A DNA stretch of 64,000 nucleotides, from the NCBI GenBank assembly GCA_963709685.1, contig CAVPXH010000005.1:62001-126000 (forward strand). The letters are read 5' to 3'. The notes beneath the pieces were generated by a model. That model did no database searches. It had not been told where the DNA came from and saw only the letters and a program-made list of their open reading frames with translations. Positions 18,818 through 28,222 of the stretch are shown here, one piece after another (within the stretch, counting starts at the first letter, position 1; every line of letters begins with the position of its first letter). The DNA is from Nocardioides_B sp963709685 (lineage in GTDB: Bacteria > Actinomycetota > Actinomycetes > Propionibacteriales > Nocardioidaceae). The position numbers were made by a program, and so were the translations under genes.

Positions 18818-20626
18818 TCAGTGACGTGTCCGGTTCGCGCCGACGAGGCTTATCCGCAGCACTCGCTCGCGCGCGCGGGCCTCCTGCTGGTCGCGCTGCC
18901 GGCCCGCGAGGAGCTCGGTCAGCGACACCACGCCGACCACTCTGCGAGGCCGGTCGCGGTCGACCACGGGGACCCGGCTGACCTCGTGCAACGCCATCAG
19001 CTCGGCCACGCGGCGCAGCGGCTCGTCGCCGTACGTCACCGCCCGCGCGGGGCGCCGGAGCTCGCCGACGAGAGTGCCGGCGCCGGTGCCGTCGGCCTCG
19101 AGCAGCTGCCGGAGCGTGACCACGCCCAGCATCTCGCCGGCGCCGTCGACGACGGGGTAGAGCCGCTGGCGCCAGGTCGGGGGTCGGTCGGGGAGCCGAG
19201 CGTCGCCAGCGCCTGCGCGACCGTCACGTCGTCGTGGAGCTCGAGCACCTCATCGGAGACCACCTCGTCGACGAACACGATCTCGAGCGGGTCGACGTCG
19301 TACTCGCGGGAGAGGTGGTAGCCGCGCCGGGCGATCTTCTCGGTCAGCACCGAACGCTTGAGCAGCAGGACGGACACGGCGAAGGCGGTGGTCGCGCCGA
19401 TGACCAGGGGCAGGAGCGCGCCGTAGCGGTGGGTGAGCTCCAGGGCGAAGACCACGCCGGTGAGCGGGGAGCGCATGACGCCGCCGAGTACGCCGGCCAG
19501 CGCCACCAGCGCCCAGAAGCCCGCGCCGACGTCGGGGAACAGGTGGGCCTCGAGCGACCCCAGTGCCGCCGCCGATCATGAAGATGGGGGCGAGCACGCC
19601 GCCGGAGGTGCCCGAGCCCAGCGACAGCGACCAGATCAGCGTCTTCACGACGAGGATGCCGACCACCAGGCCGAGGCTGATCGAGCCGGTGAGCTCCAGG
19701 CGCAGATGACGTCGTAGCCGACCCCCAGCGCCTGCGGCACGAACAGGCCGCCGACGCCGATCACCACGCCGCCGATCGCGGGCCACCACATCCAGTGGAT
19801 GGGCAGCATGCGGAACACGTCCTCGGAGGCGTAGACGAGGGCGGTCGCGACCACCGCGAGCAGCCCGGAGACCAGCCCCGGAGACCAGGCACAGGCCGTA
19901 CGTCGAGAGGGTGATGTGCAGCGGACCGTGCGCGGGGAAAGAGCGCGTGGCACCGAGCAGCGGCTGGCGCACGATCGTGGCGACGGTGACGGCCGCGGCG
20001 ACCGGGACCAAGCTGCGGGGGCGCCACTCGAACAGCAGCAGCTCGACGGCGAGCACGAGTGCCGCGAGCGGCGAGTTGAAGGTCGCGGCCATGCCCGCGG
20101 TGGCGCCGGCGACCAGGAGCGTCTTGCGCTCGTCGGCGGTGAGGTGCAGGAACTGGGCGAACAGCGAGCCGACCGCGCCGCCGGTCATGATGATGGGGCC
20201 TTCGGCGCCGAACGGGCCGCCGGTGCCGATGGCGATGGCCGAGGACACCGGTTTGAGCACCGCAACCCGGGGCTGTACCTTGCTGCCGCCCATCAGGATC
20301 GCCTCGATGGCCTCCGGCATGCCGTGGCCGCGGATCTTCTCCGAGCCGTAGCGCGCCATCAGCCCGATCACCAGGCCGCCCAGGACCGGCGCGAGCAGGA
20401 TCACCCACCACTGGTGGTGGCCGGCGCCGGGCGCGACGAGGTGCGTGGACAGCCGACGGTAGAACACGGCGTTGGTGATCAGTCCGATGAGGTTCAGCAG
20501 CGCCCAGGAGACACAGGCCGCGACCGCGCCGATGGGGACCGCGAGCGCGGTGATCACCAGCATCCTGGGCGTTGCTGAGAAGTCGCCCAGGTGGCGTACG
20601 TCGCGAGGGGCGGCGGGGGCGGACAT
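18818..20626 (-). pseudogene. ClC-type chloride channel/antiporter with C-terminal CBS domains, four frameshifts
   Basis: The pieces of one voltage-gated chloride channel (ClC) family gene. From ATG 20626: transmembrane helices, a GSKVQPRVAVLKPVSS block, the selectivity motif GTGGPFGAEGPIIM and AGATAGMAATFNSPLAAL. Then, after shifts at about 19876-19879, 19705, 19570 and 19180, come GLLAVVATALVYASEDVFRM, the second pore motif LGSGTSGGVLAPIFMIGG, GGVMRSPLTGVVFALELT, and two cytoplasmic CBS domains ending VVGVVSLTELLAGRQ. The span is 1809 bases, exactly 603 codons, because two extra bases balance two missing ones. Every conserved block is present, so sequencing error is likelier than decay; I label it broken because the sequence as given does not encode it. 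It is divergent from a MarR-type regulator. Confidence 0.8.
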
Positions 20627-20687
20627 GGCGGGACGGACCTCGGGCTCGGGGGAGAAGCGTCGCAATGCGACATATTACGATGGACGC

Positions 20688-21071
20688 GTGGCGGGTGACA
20701 ACGCGTACGAACGGCTGCTGGCCTTCCGCAACCAGCTGCGTCGCTTCGACCAGTGGAGCCGCCAGGCGGCTGCCGAGCACGGGCTCACCCACGCCCAGCA
20801 CCAGCTGCTGCTGGCGGTGCGGGGGCACACCGAGCCCGGCGGCCCCAGCATCGGCGAGGTGGCCGAGGACCTGCTCGTGAAGCACCACACCGCGAGCGGG
20901 CTCGTGGACCGCACGGAGGCGATCGGCCTGGTCCGGAGGGTCCGCGACGAACGAGACCAGCGGCGGGTGAAGCTCCGGCTCACCGAGCGGGGCAACGCGG
21001 TGCTCGAGCAGCTGACCGAGGTGCATCGCGAGGAGCTGCGGCGGCTGGCCCGCGTGCTCGATGCCGTCTGA
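20688..21071 (+). CDS. MarR-family transcriptional regulator
   Basis: A winged-helix regulator of 127 residues. The N-terminal dimerisation helix (AYERLLAFRNQLRRFDQWSRQAA) is followed by LTHAQHQLLLAVRGH, a recognition region SIGEVAEDLLVKHHTASGLVDRTEAIGLVRRVRD, the wing RDQRRVKLRLTERG and a C-terminal helix. The start is GTG 20688; the ribosome site is poor, so this start is moderately certain. It lies 61 bp from the divergent ClC gene, the usual arrangement for a MarR repressor controlling its neighbour, so it may regulate the channel. No ligand can be inferred. Confidence 0.88.
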   Translation: MAGDNAYERLLAFRNQLRRFDQWSRQAAAEHGLTHAQHQLLLAVRGHTEPGGPSIGEVAEDLLVKHHTASGLVDRTEAIGLVRRVRDERDQRRVKLRLTERGNAVLEQLTEVHREELRRLARVLDAV

Positions 21072-21091
21072 GCGTCAGCGACACTGGGGGC

Positions 21092-21451
21092 ATGCCCGTC
21101 CGACTGCGCCCCGCGGACCCCGCCGTGGTGACCCCTGCCCTGGCCCGCTTTCGCGCGGGCGAGGCTGACGCGGCCGACCTGCGGCTGCTGACCAAGCACC
21201 TGCTCGCCGTCCTGGTGAGCAGGGCACCTGGCGGTGCGGTGGAGGTGCGCGTCCCGCCGTACGCGGTCGCCCAGTGTGTGGAGGGCACCCGGCACACCCG
21301 GGGCACCCCGCCGGCCGTCGTGGAGGCGGACCCCGCGACCTGGATCGCGCTGGCGGTCGGCGACCTGAGCTGGTCCGAGGCGCTCGAGCAGGCGCGCGTG
21401 AGCGCATCCGGGGAGCGCTCGGACCTGAGCGTGCTGCTGCCGCTGGCCTGA
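21092..21451 (+). CDS. Sterol-carrier-family (SCP2-like) small protein
   Basis: A 119-residue protein recognisable as the small actinobacterial sterol-carrier-family protein often found near purF. Conserved stretches: a helical N-terminus (VTPALARFRAGEADAADLRL), APGGAVEVRVPPYAVAQCVEG, RHTRGTPPAVVEADPATWIAL and the end ASGERSDLSVLLPL. In SCP2-like proteins this fold forms a hydrophobic pocket; the ligand of this branch is unknown. The start at ATG 21092 follows GGGGGC closely. It trails the MarR gene by 20 bp and is probably co-transcribed. The palindromic repeat pair follows its 3' end. Confidence 0.82.
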   Translation: MPVRLRPADPAVVTPALARFRAGEADAADLRLLTKHLLAVLVSRAPGGAVEVRVPPYAVAQCVEGTRHTRGTPPAVVEADPATWIALAVGDLSWSEALEQARVSASGERSDLSVLLPLA

Positions 21452-21491
21452 TCTCGTCCCGCTGCGTCCGCGCACGACGGGGCGCGCCGCG

Positions 21492-21589
21492 GACGTCATA
21501 CGCGCCGGTCGCGCGGGGCGCCGGCGTGCATGACGCAGGCGGGGACGTCATACGTACCGGGTGCGCGGGGCGCCGCAGCGTATGACGTT
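21492..21589. repeat. Two tandem copies of the 46-bp palindromic intergenic element (second locus)
   Basis: Units at 21492-21537 and 21544-21589, again starting 52 bp apart, as in the locus at 10659-10756. The left arm GACGTCATACG is perfect in both. The right arm is CGTATGACGTT in the second unit and a diverged form ending CATGACGC in the first. The cores of these two share CGCGGGGCGCCG. It lies between the convergent 3' ends of the sterol-carrier-like gene and the third glycosidase-like gene. Confidence 0.8.
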
Positions 21590-21599
21590 CGGGGCTACC

Positions 21600-23378
21600 T
21601 CAGTGGCGCTTGGCGTGGTGCCGTCGGGCGTGCTTGCCCGGGTGGTGGTGCCGGCGGTGCGCCGCCTGCCGCGGGTGCTTGCCGGTTCCGTGGTGACCCG
21701 CCCGCGCGGCGCGGTGGCGCCCCTTCCGGTGCGCATGGGTGGCGTGGCGCGGGCGCGGGGCGGTCACCACGCCGCGACCCAGGTCGGCCCAGGTGCGTGC
21801 GGCCACCACGCCGGTGACCGGCTCACCTACCCGCGCCTGGTAGGCGCGGACGCGCGCCGCCGTGCGGGCACCGAACACCCCGGAGACGGGGACGTAGCCG
21901 GGCAGCGCCGCGTTGAGCGCCCGCTGCACCCGCCGCACGGGTGCACCCACGGTGCCGCGCTTGAGGACCGGGCGGGTGCCGGTCGCGAGCAGCGCCGTCC
22001 AGGTGGCGCGGTCGAAGCGACCGGTCTCGGGCACGGCGTGTGCCTGCTGGAACGCGCGCAGCCGCGACGCCGTCGCGGCAACCTCGTTCGCAGTCGCGGC
22101 TACGCCGGTCGCGCCGGTCGAGTCGGTCGAGCCCGAGTCGGTCGCGCCGGTCGAGCCCACCCCGGCCCCGTCCTGGCCGCTCGCGTTCTCGCCGGCGGTG
22201 TCCCCGGCCGAGGCACCCCGGGCGAACCCGTCGGGTCCCACCGGCGCCGGAGTGAGCGGGTCGGCGACCGCCGCAGCCGCCGCGGGCACCTCGTACCCCG
22301 CGAAGCCGAGCAGGCAGCGCACGACACCGGTGCGCCAGCCGAGGTCGGCCACGGCCAGCGGCGGGAAGTGCTCGAGGTCGGCCGGGCGGCCGCACGGGCC
22401 GGACTGTGCGCGTTCGAGGGGCGGGTGTCCGAGGTCGACGAAGCTGCGATCGATGGCGAGCCGCACACCGCCGTAGCGAACGGTCACGTCGAGGGCGTAC
22501 TGGTGCACGCGGTGGTGCACCTTCCACCCCGGCCGGCCGGCGCCGGTCCCGGCCAGACCGGAGTCGGCGCGGTGGTTGACCCACGCGAACCACACGTGGT
22601 CCGGCGAGGCGTAGCCGTGCGGGCCGCCGGGCGCGTGCGCGAGCGCGGCGACCGCGCCGCTGACCGTCGAGTAGACGCCCGAGCGGTAGCCGTGCCGGTG
22701 CAGGTCGAGGGTCCAGGAGGACAGGAACCGCAGCGCCGAGCGGCGGCAGCGGGCGCTGCGGGTGGAGAACGGCTCGATGTCGTACCAGACCGTGGAGCCC
22801 AGCGGCAGGCCGAGCGCGCGCGCCGCCGCCGCGGCCCCGCGCGCGGCCCGGATGCCCTGCTGCCGAGCCCCCGGGTAGAGGCCGCGGCGTCCCCGGTGGC
22901 TGTCGATGCGGCGGGAGTACCCGGTGCACGACGCCTGCGGGCCCACCCACAGCGGCAGCAGCTTCCAGCCGGCGTGCAGCTGCCGGCTCACCCAGTGCGG
23001 GGTGAGGTGCGGTTGCGCGCAGGCGCGCAGCGGGCCGCCGATGTAGATGCCCACGCCGAGGAAGGGGCTGTGCGTGCGCCAGCGGTCCATGACTGCCTGG
23101 GACGGGGCGCGGCAGGCGTCGAAGGCGAACCCCGTCCACGCCGAGGCGTCGGCGGCCGCGCGTGCCTGGCGGGCTCGCGCTGCGGCCAGCCCGACCGCCC
23201 GGGCCAGGTCGCGGGAGGGCGGGGCGGTGCGCGCGGCCGGCCCGGAACCGGTCGACGAGGCCGCCGGGGGCTCGGCGGGCCGGGCGGAGCTCGGTGCCTG
23301 CGCGGCGGTGACGAGCAGCAGGCTGAGGACGGCCGCGGCCAGGGTGTGCAGGGGCCGCGGCAGGGCGGAAACGCGCAT
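21600..23378 (-). CDS. Secreted DUF1906 glycoside-hydrolase-like protein with basic C-terminal tail (paralogue 3)
   Basis: A 592-residue paralogue. A signal peptide covers about residues 1-28 (LHTLAAAVLSLLLVTAAQA), then a low-complexity linker. The DUF1906 domain begins near residue 81 (WTGFAFDACRAPSQ) with VWYDIEPFSTRSARC near 197-211; the motif reading VWVADWNG in the other two copies is VWFAWVNH here. The first peptidoglycan-binding repeat is interrupted by a Gly/Ala/Thr/Ser-rich insert at about 366-437; the second (VRRVQRALNAALPG...VRAYQARVGEP) is complete. The last 50 residues (540-592) are almost all His, Arg, Lys, Gly and Ala, suiting binding to anionic wall polymers. I prefer ATG 23378 to the TTG four codons upstream. 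Confidence 0.86.
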   Translation of the reverse strand: MRVSALPRPLHTLAAAVLSLLLVTAAQAPSSARPAEPPAASSTGSGPAARTAPPSRDLARAVGLAAARARQARAAADASAWTGFAFDACRAPSQAVMDRWRTHSPFLGVGIYIGGPLRACAQPHLTPHWVSRQLHAGWKLLPLWVGPQASCTGYSRRIDSHRGRRGLYPGARQQGIRAARGAAAAARALGLPLGSTVWYDIEPFSTRSARCRRSALRFLSSWTLDLHRHGYRSGVYSTVSGAVAALAHAPGGPHGYASPDHVWFAWVNHRADSGLAGTGAGRPGWKVHHRVHQYALDVTVRYGGVRLAIDRSFVDLGHPPLERAQSGPCGRPADLEHFPPLAVADLGWRTGVVRCLLGFAGYEVPAAAAAVADPLTPAPVGPDGFARGASAGDTAGENASGQDGAGVGSTGATDSGSTDSTGATGVAATANEVAATASRLRAFQQAHAVPETGRFDRATWTALLATGTRPVLKRGTVGAPVRRVQRALNAALPGYVPVSGVFGARTAARVRAYQARVGEPVTGVVAARTWADLGRGVVTAPRPRHATHAHRKGRHRAARAGHHGTGKHPRQAAHRRHHHPGKHARRHHAKRH

Positions 23379-23485
23379 GAATCGGTCCAACTCGGGGGTG
23401 CACGGAGCGAAAGCGCGTTGATCGTAGGCACGGGTGCCCGTCCCGCGAGGGCGAAACGGACAACTGGGTGACTAGGGTTGGGGAC

Positions 23486-24842
23486 ATGGCGAAGAGCATC
23501 GAATCGGTCCGTACCGCCGTGCAGTCCGTCCTGCCCTCGGTCCGCGCCGACCTCGAGGACCTGGTCCGCATCCCGTCGGTCTCCGCGGACCCGGCGCGCG
23601 CGGACGACGTACGACGGTCCGCCGAGGCGACCGCGGAGCTCTTCCGCGCCGAGGGGTTCGACGACGTGCGGATCCTCTCCGCGGGCGGGGGAGCCCCGGC
23701 CGTGGTGGCCCGCCGCCCCGGCCCGGAGGGCGCGCCGACGGTGCTGCTCTACGCCCACCACGACGTCCAGCCGACCGGCGACCAGGCGCTGTGGGAGACC
23801 GAGCCGTTCGAGCCGACCGAACGCGGGGACCGGCTCTACGGCCGGGGTGCGGCCGACGACAAGGCCGGGATCGCCGCGCACCTGGCCGCGATCCGCGCCC
23901 ATGGCGAGGACCTGCCGGTGGGGGTGACCGTCCTCGTCGAGGGCGAGGAGGAGATCGGCTCTCCCACGCTCGAGCAGTTCCTGTCCGAGCACGTGGACCT
24001 GCTCGCGGCCGACGTCATCGTGATCGCCGACTCCGGCAACTGGGACATCGGCGAGCCGGCGCTCACCACGAGCCTGCGCGGCCTGGTCGAGGCCTACGTC
24101 GAGGTCCGCACCCTCCAGCACGGCGTGCACTCCGGCATGTGGGGCGGCGTCGTCCCCGACGCGATGATGGCCATGGTCAAGCTGCTCGACTCCCTCCACG
24201 ACGAGCAGGGCAACGTCGCGGTCGAGGGTCTGCACGCCGGTCCCGCCGCCGACGTGGAGTACCCGAGGGACCGGCTGCGCGCCGAGTCCGGCATCGCCGA
24301 CGGGCGTGGAGCTGATCGGCTCCGGGCCGGTGGTGGAGCGGCTGTGGACCAAGCCGTCGATCACCACGGTGGGCCTGGACATGACGCGGGTGGCCGACGC
24401 CAGCAACACGCTGGTGCCGACCGTGAAGGCGAAGCTCTCGGTCCGCGTCGCGCCCGGCGACGAGGCCCGACGCGCGATGGAGGCGCTGCGCGCGCACGTG
24501 GAGCAGCACGTCCCGTGGGGCGCGCAGGTGACGTTCACCGAGGGCGAGCTCGGCCAACCCACGCAGATCGACGCCACCGGTCCCGCCTACGACGCGGCGC
24601 GTGCGGCCTTCCGGGAGGCCTGGGACGGCGTCGAGCCCGTGGACATGGGTGTGGGCGGGTCGATCCCGTTCATCGCCGCGTTCCAGGAGGCGTTCCCGCA
24701 GGCGGCCGTGCTGGTGACCGGGGTCGAGGACCCGGACACCCGCGCCCACGGTGCCAACGAGGGCCTGCACCTGAAGGAGTTCGAGCGCGTCTGCCTCGCC
24801 GAGGCGCTGCTGCTCAGCTCCCTCGCCGACCGCTCCTCGTGA
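23486..24842 (+). CDS. M20 family metallo-dipeptidase, with one frameshift
   Basis: A zinc peptidase/deacylase of the M20 family, about 452 residues after repair. Metal and catalytic residues are visible: LLYAHHDVQPTGD (His, Asp), YGRGAADDKAGI (bridging Asp), VEGEEEIGSPTL (catalytic and metal Glu), VIADSGNW, and the dimerisation-domain segment HGVHSGMWGG. The frame breaks at GGG 24302-24304: dropping one G joins AESGIADG to VELIGSG and continues through KPSITTVGLDM, GGSIPFIAAFQEAFP and ANEGLHLKEFERV to the TGA at 24842. The span is 1357 bases, one over a multiple of three. Such enzymes hydrolyse dipeptides; the exact substrate is unknown. The start is ATG 23486. Confidence 0.85.
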
Positions 24843-24890
24843 CGCGGCGGGCGGGGGATTCGGCGCGAGTGCCCAGCCCCCCGTAGACTC

Positions 24891-26526
24891 GTGGCCGTGC
24901 CTTCCCACGGTTCCGAGCGCACCTCTGACGGCAAGCCAGGAAACCCGCCCGCACCGGCGCGGGTGCGGCGCGGCGACGGCCGGCTCACCGCAGCCCTCGA
25001 CCCCCACGACCTCGGCCCGCAGGACGCCTGCGGCGTGTTCGGGGTGTGGGCGCCCGGCGAGGACGTGGCCAAGCTGACCTACTACGGCCTGTACGCCCTG
25101 CAGCACCGCGGCCAGGAGTCGGCCGGCATCGCCACCAGCAACGGGCGCCAGATCCTGGTCTACAAGGACATGGGGCTGGTCTCGCAGGTCTTCGACGAGG
25201 CGACGCTGGCCTCGCTGAAGGGCCACCTCGCCGTCGGACACGCGCGCTACTCCACGACCGGCGCGAGCACCTGGCACAACGCCCAGCCGACGTTCCGCCC
25301 CACGGCGAGCGGGTCCATCGCGCTGGCGCACAACGGCAACCTCACCAACACCCGGGAGCTGGCCCGCCGGGTCGGCGAGCTCGGCACCGTCCACGGCGAG
25401 CTCGACCTGCCGGTGCGCACCCTGGAGTCCACCAACGACACCAGCCTGGTCACCGCGCTGCTCGCGCACCACCCGGACACCAGCCTGGAGGAGAACGCCG
25501 TCGCCGTGCTGCCCACGCTGCGGGGCGCGTTCTCGTTCGTGTGGATGGACGAGAACACCCTCTACGCCGCCCGCGACCCGCAGGGCATCCGGCCGCTGGT
25601 GCTCGGCCGCCTCGAGCGCGGGCTGGGTGGTCGCCTCGGAGACCGCGGCGCTGGACATCGTCGGCGCCTCCTTCATCCGCGAGGTCGAGCCGGGCGAGAT
25701 GGTGGCCATCGACGAGGACGGTCTGCGCAGCCGCCGCTTCGCCGAGGCCGCGCCCAAGCACTGCCTGTTCGAGTTCGTCTACCTGGCCCGTCCGGACACG
25801 CTGATGAGTGACCAGCGGGTGCACAGCGTGCGCGTGGAGATCGGCCGCCGGCTGGCGCGGGAGTACCCCACCGACGCCGACCTGGTGATCCCCGTGCCCG
25901 AGTCGGGCACTCCGGCCGCGATCGGGTACGCCGAGGAGAGCGGGATCCCCTACGGGTCGGGCCTGGTCAAGAACGCATACGTCGGACGCACGTTCATCCA
26001 GCCCTCGCAGACGATCCGCCAGCTCGGCATCCGGCTGAAGCTGAACCCGCTCCGCGACGTGATCGAGGGCAAGCGGCTGGTGGTGGTCGACGACTCGATC
26101 GTGCGCGGGAACACCCAGCGTGCCCTGGTGCGGATGCTGCGGGAAGCCGGCGCGCGCGAGGTCCACGTGCGCATCTCCAGCCCGCCGGTGAAGTGGCCGT
26201 GCTTCTACGGCATCGACTTCGCCACCCGTGCCGAGCTGGTCGCCAACGGCCTGACCACCGACGAGATCTGCCGGTCCATCGACGCCGACTCGCTCGGCTA
26301 CATCTCGCTGGACTCCCTCGTCGAGGCGACGAACGTCCCGATGGGCAACCTCTGCCGGGCCTGCTTCGACGGGGTGTACCCGGTCGAGCTGCCCGCGGCC
26401 GAGGACCTCGGCAAGCACCTCCTCGAGCTCGGTGAGGCGGAGCAGCCGAGGCGACCCGGGCTCGAGGTCCCGGGCCTGTCGCTCACGCCCGGAGGCGGCG
26501 CCGGCGACTCCCTCGACCGTCCCTGA
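24891..26526 (+). CDS. purF: Amidophosphoribosyltransferase, with one frameshift
   Basis: The first committed enzyme of purine synthesis, making phosphoribosylamine from PRPP and glutamine. A short propeptide-like N-terminus precedes the nucleophile in DACGVFGVWAPGED (residues about 45-58). The glutaminase domain has YALQHRGQESAGIA, HARYSTTG and HNGNLTN. The second frame carries the phosphoribosyltransferase domain with VIPVPESGTPAA, YVGRTFIQPSQ and the PRPP loop VVVDDSIVRGNT, then cysteines in NLCRACFDG. The frame breaks at GGG 25620-25622; with one G fewer the join reads LERGWVVASETAALD, the expected family sequence. The length, 1636 bases, is one over a multiple of three. purF is required for prototrophy, so this is most likely a sequence error. 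The start is GTG 24891 or 24897. Confidence 0.92.
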
Positions 26527-26555
26527 GTCCCCCACCGAGTCGAGGAGCCCCCGCG

Positions 26556-27653
<1,098 letters not shown>

Positions 27654-27659
27654 CCAGTT

Positions 27660-27694
27660 GACGCCGCGGCGCGACGGCGGCGCGCCGCGGCGTC
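27660..27694 (+). terminator. Strong hairpin after purM
   Basis: A perfect 14-bp stem (27660-27673 with 27681-27694) and a 7-base loop begins 6 bases after the purM stop. It is all G/C except its ends and has no T-run, a form common in this GC range. Confidence 0.65.
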
Positions 27695-27917
27695 CGCCAC
27701 GCTGCTGCCCGCCGTACGCCGCGAGCGAACGTGGGCCGAAATACCGGGAATGTGGCACCTCGGATGTGCGGGAATCACCACCGGGCAGGTACCGTTGGCA
27801 CCACGAGAAACCAAAGGTGAGACCGGACGCGCGTGAACCTCGGTCTCGGCGGCCCAGCACGGGAGTCGGGAGCGGGGAAGACGTGACTCCGGCCGAGTGT
27901 GCGAGGGGGTCGACCCT

Positions 27918-28109
27918 ATGGGGCGCGGCCGAGCTAAGGCGAAGCAGACGAAGGTTGCCCGCGACCTGAAGTACCGCTCTCACGAGACGGACCTCAGTGC
28001 GCTGGCGCGAGAGCTGCACGGGCAAGCCAGCACCGACGACGAGTCCCCTGGGTCCTCCGGGGACGAGTACGACGAGTGGGCTGACTACTCCGAGTCTCGC
28101 CGCGACTGA
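27918..28109 (+). CDS. DUF3073 small protein
   Basis: A 63-residue protein belonging to DUF3073, a small family confined to actinobacteria. It starts MGRGRAKAKQTKVARDLKY, a strongly basic N-terminus, followed by SHETDLSALARELHG and an acidic Asp/Glu/Ser tail ending YDEWADYSESRRD. The start at ATG 27918 is fixed by GAGGGGG about 8 bases upstream. Function is unknown; the charge split suggests an RNA- or protein-interacting role, but nothing proves it. It sits between purM and the convergent valine dehydrogenase, the conserved actinobacterial order, and is closed by a strong terminator. Confidence 0.9.
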   Translation: MGRGRAKAKQTKVARDLKYRSHETDLSALARELHGQASTDDESPGSSGDEYDEWADYSESRRD

Positions 28110-28142
28110 CCTTTCCCGGGCGACCTCGTGTCCTAGGCATCA

Positions 28143-28181
28143 GAAGGCGCGCCCACCCCGGTTCCGGAGGGGCGCGCCTTC
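28143..28181. terminator. Bidirectional terminator between DUF3073 and vdh
   Basis: A perfect 12-bp stem (GAAGGCGCGCCC 28143-28154, complement 28170-28181) with a 15-base loop, followed on the + strand by TTCCC. It serves the DUF3073 transcript and, read on the other strand, the convergent dehydrogenase. Confidence 0.8.
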
Positions 28182-28222
28182 TTCCCTGCCGCCGCTGGCG
28201 TGCGGCACCGTCCGGTGCCGGC

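Noticed and set aside
18818..20626. Programmed ribosomal frameshifting in the ClC gene
   Set aside because: Four shifts in both directions with no slippery heptamer or pseudoknot and no precedent in the family; sequence error or decay explains it better.
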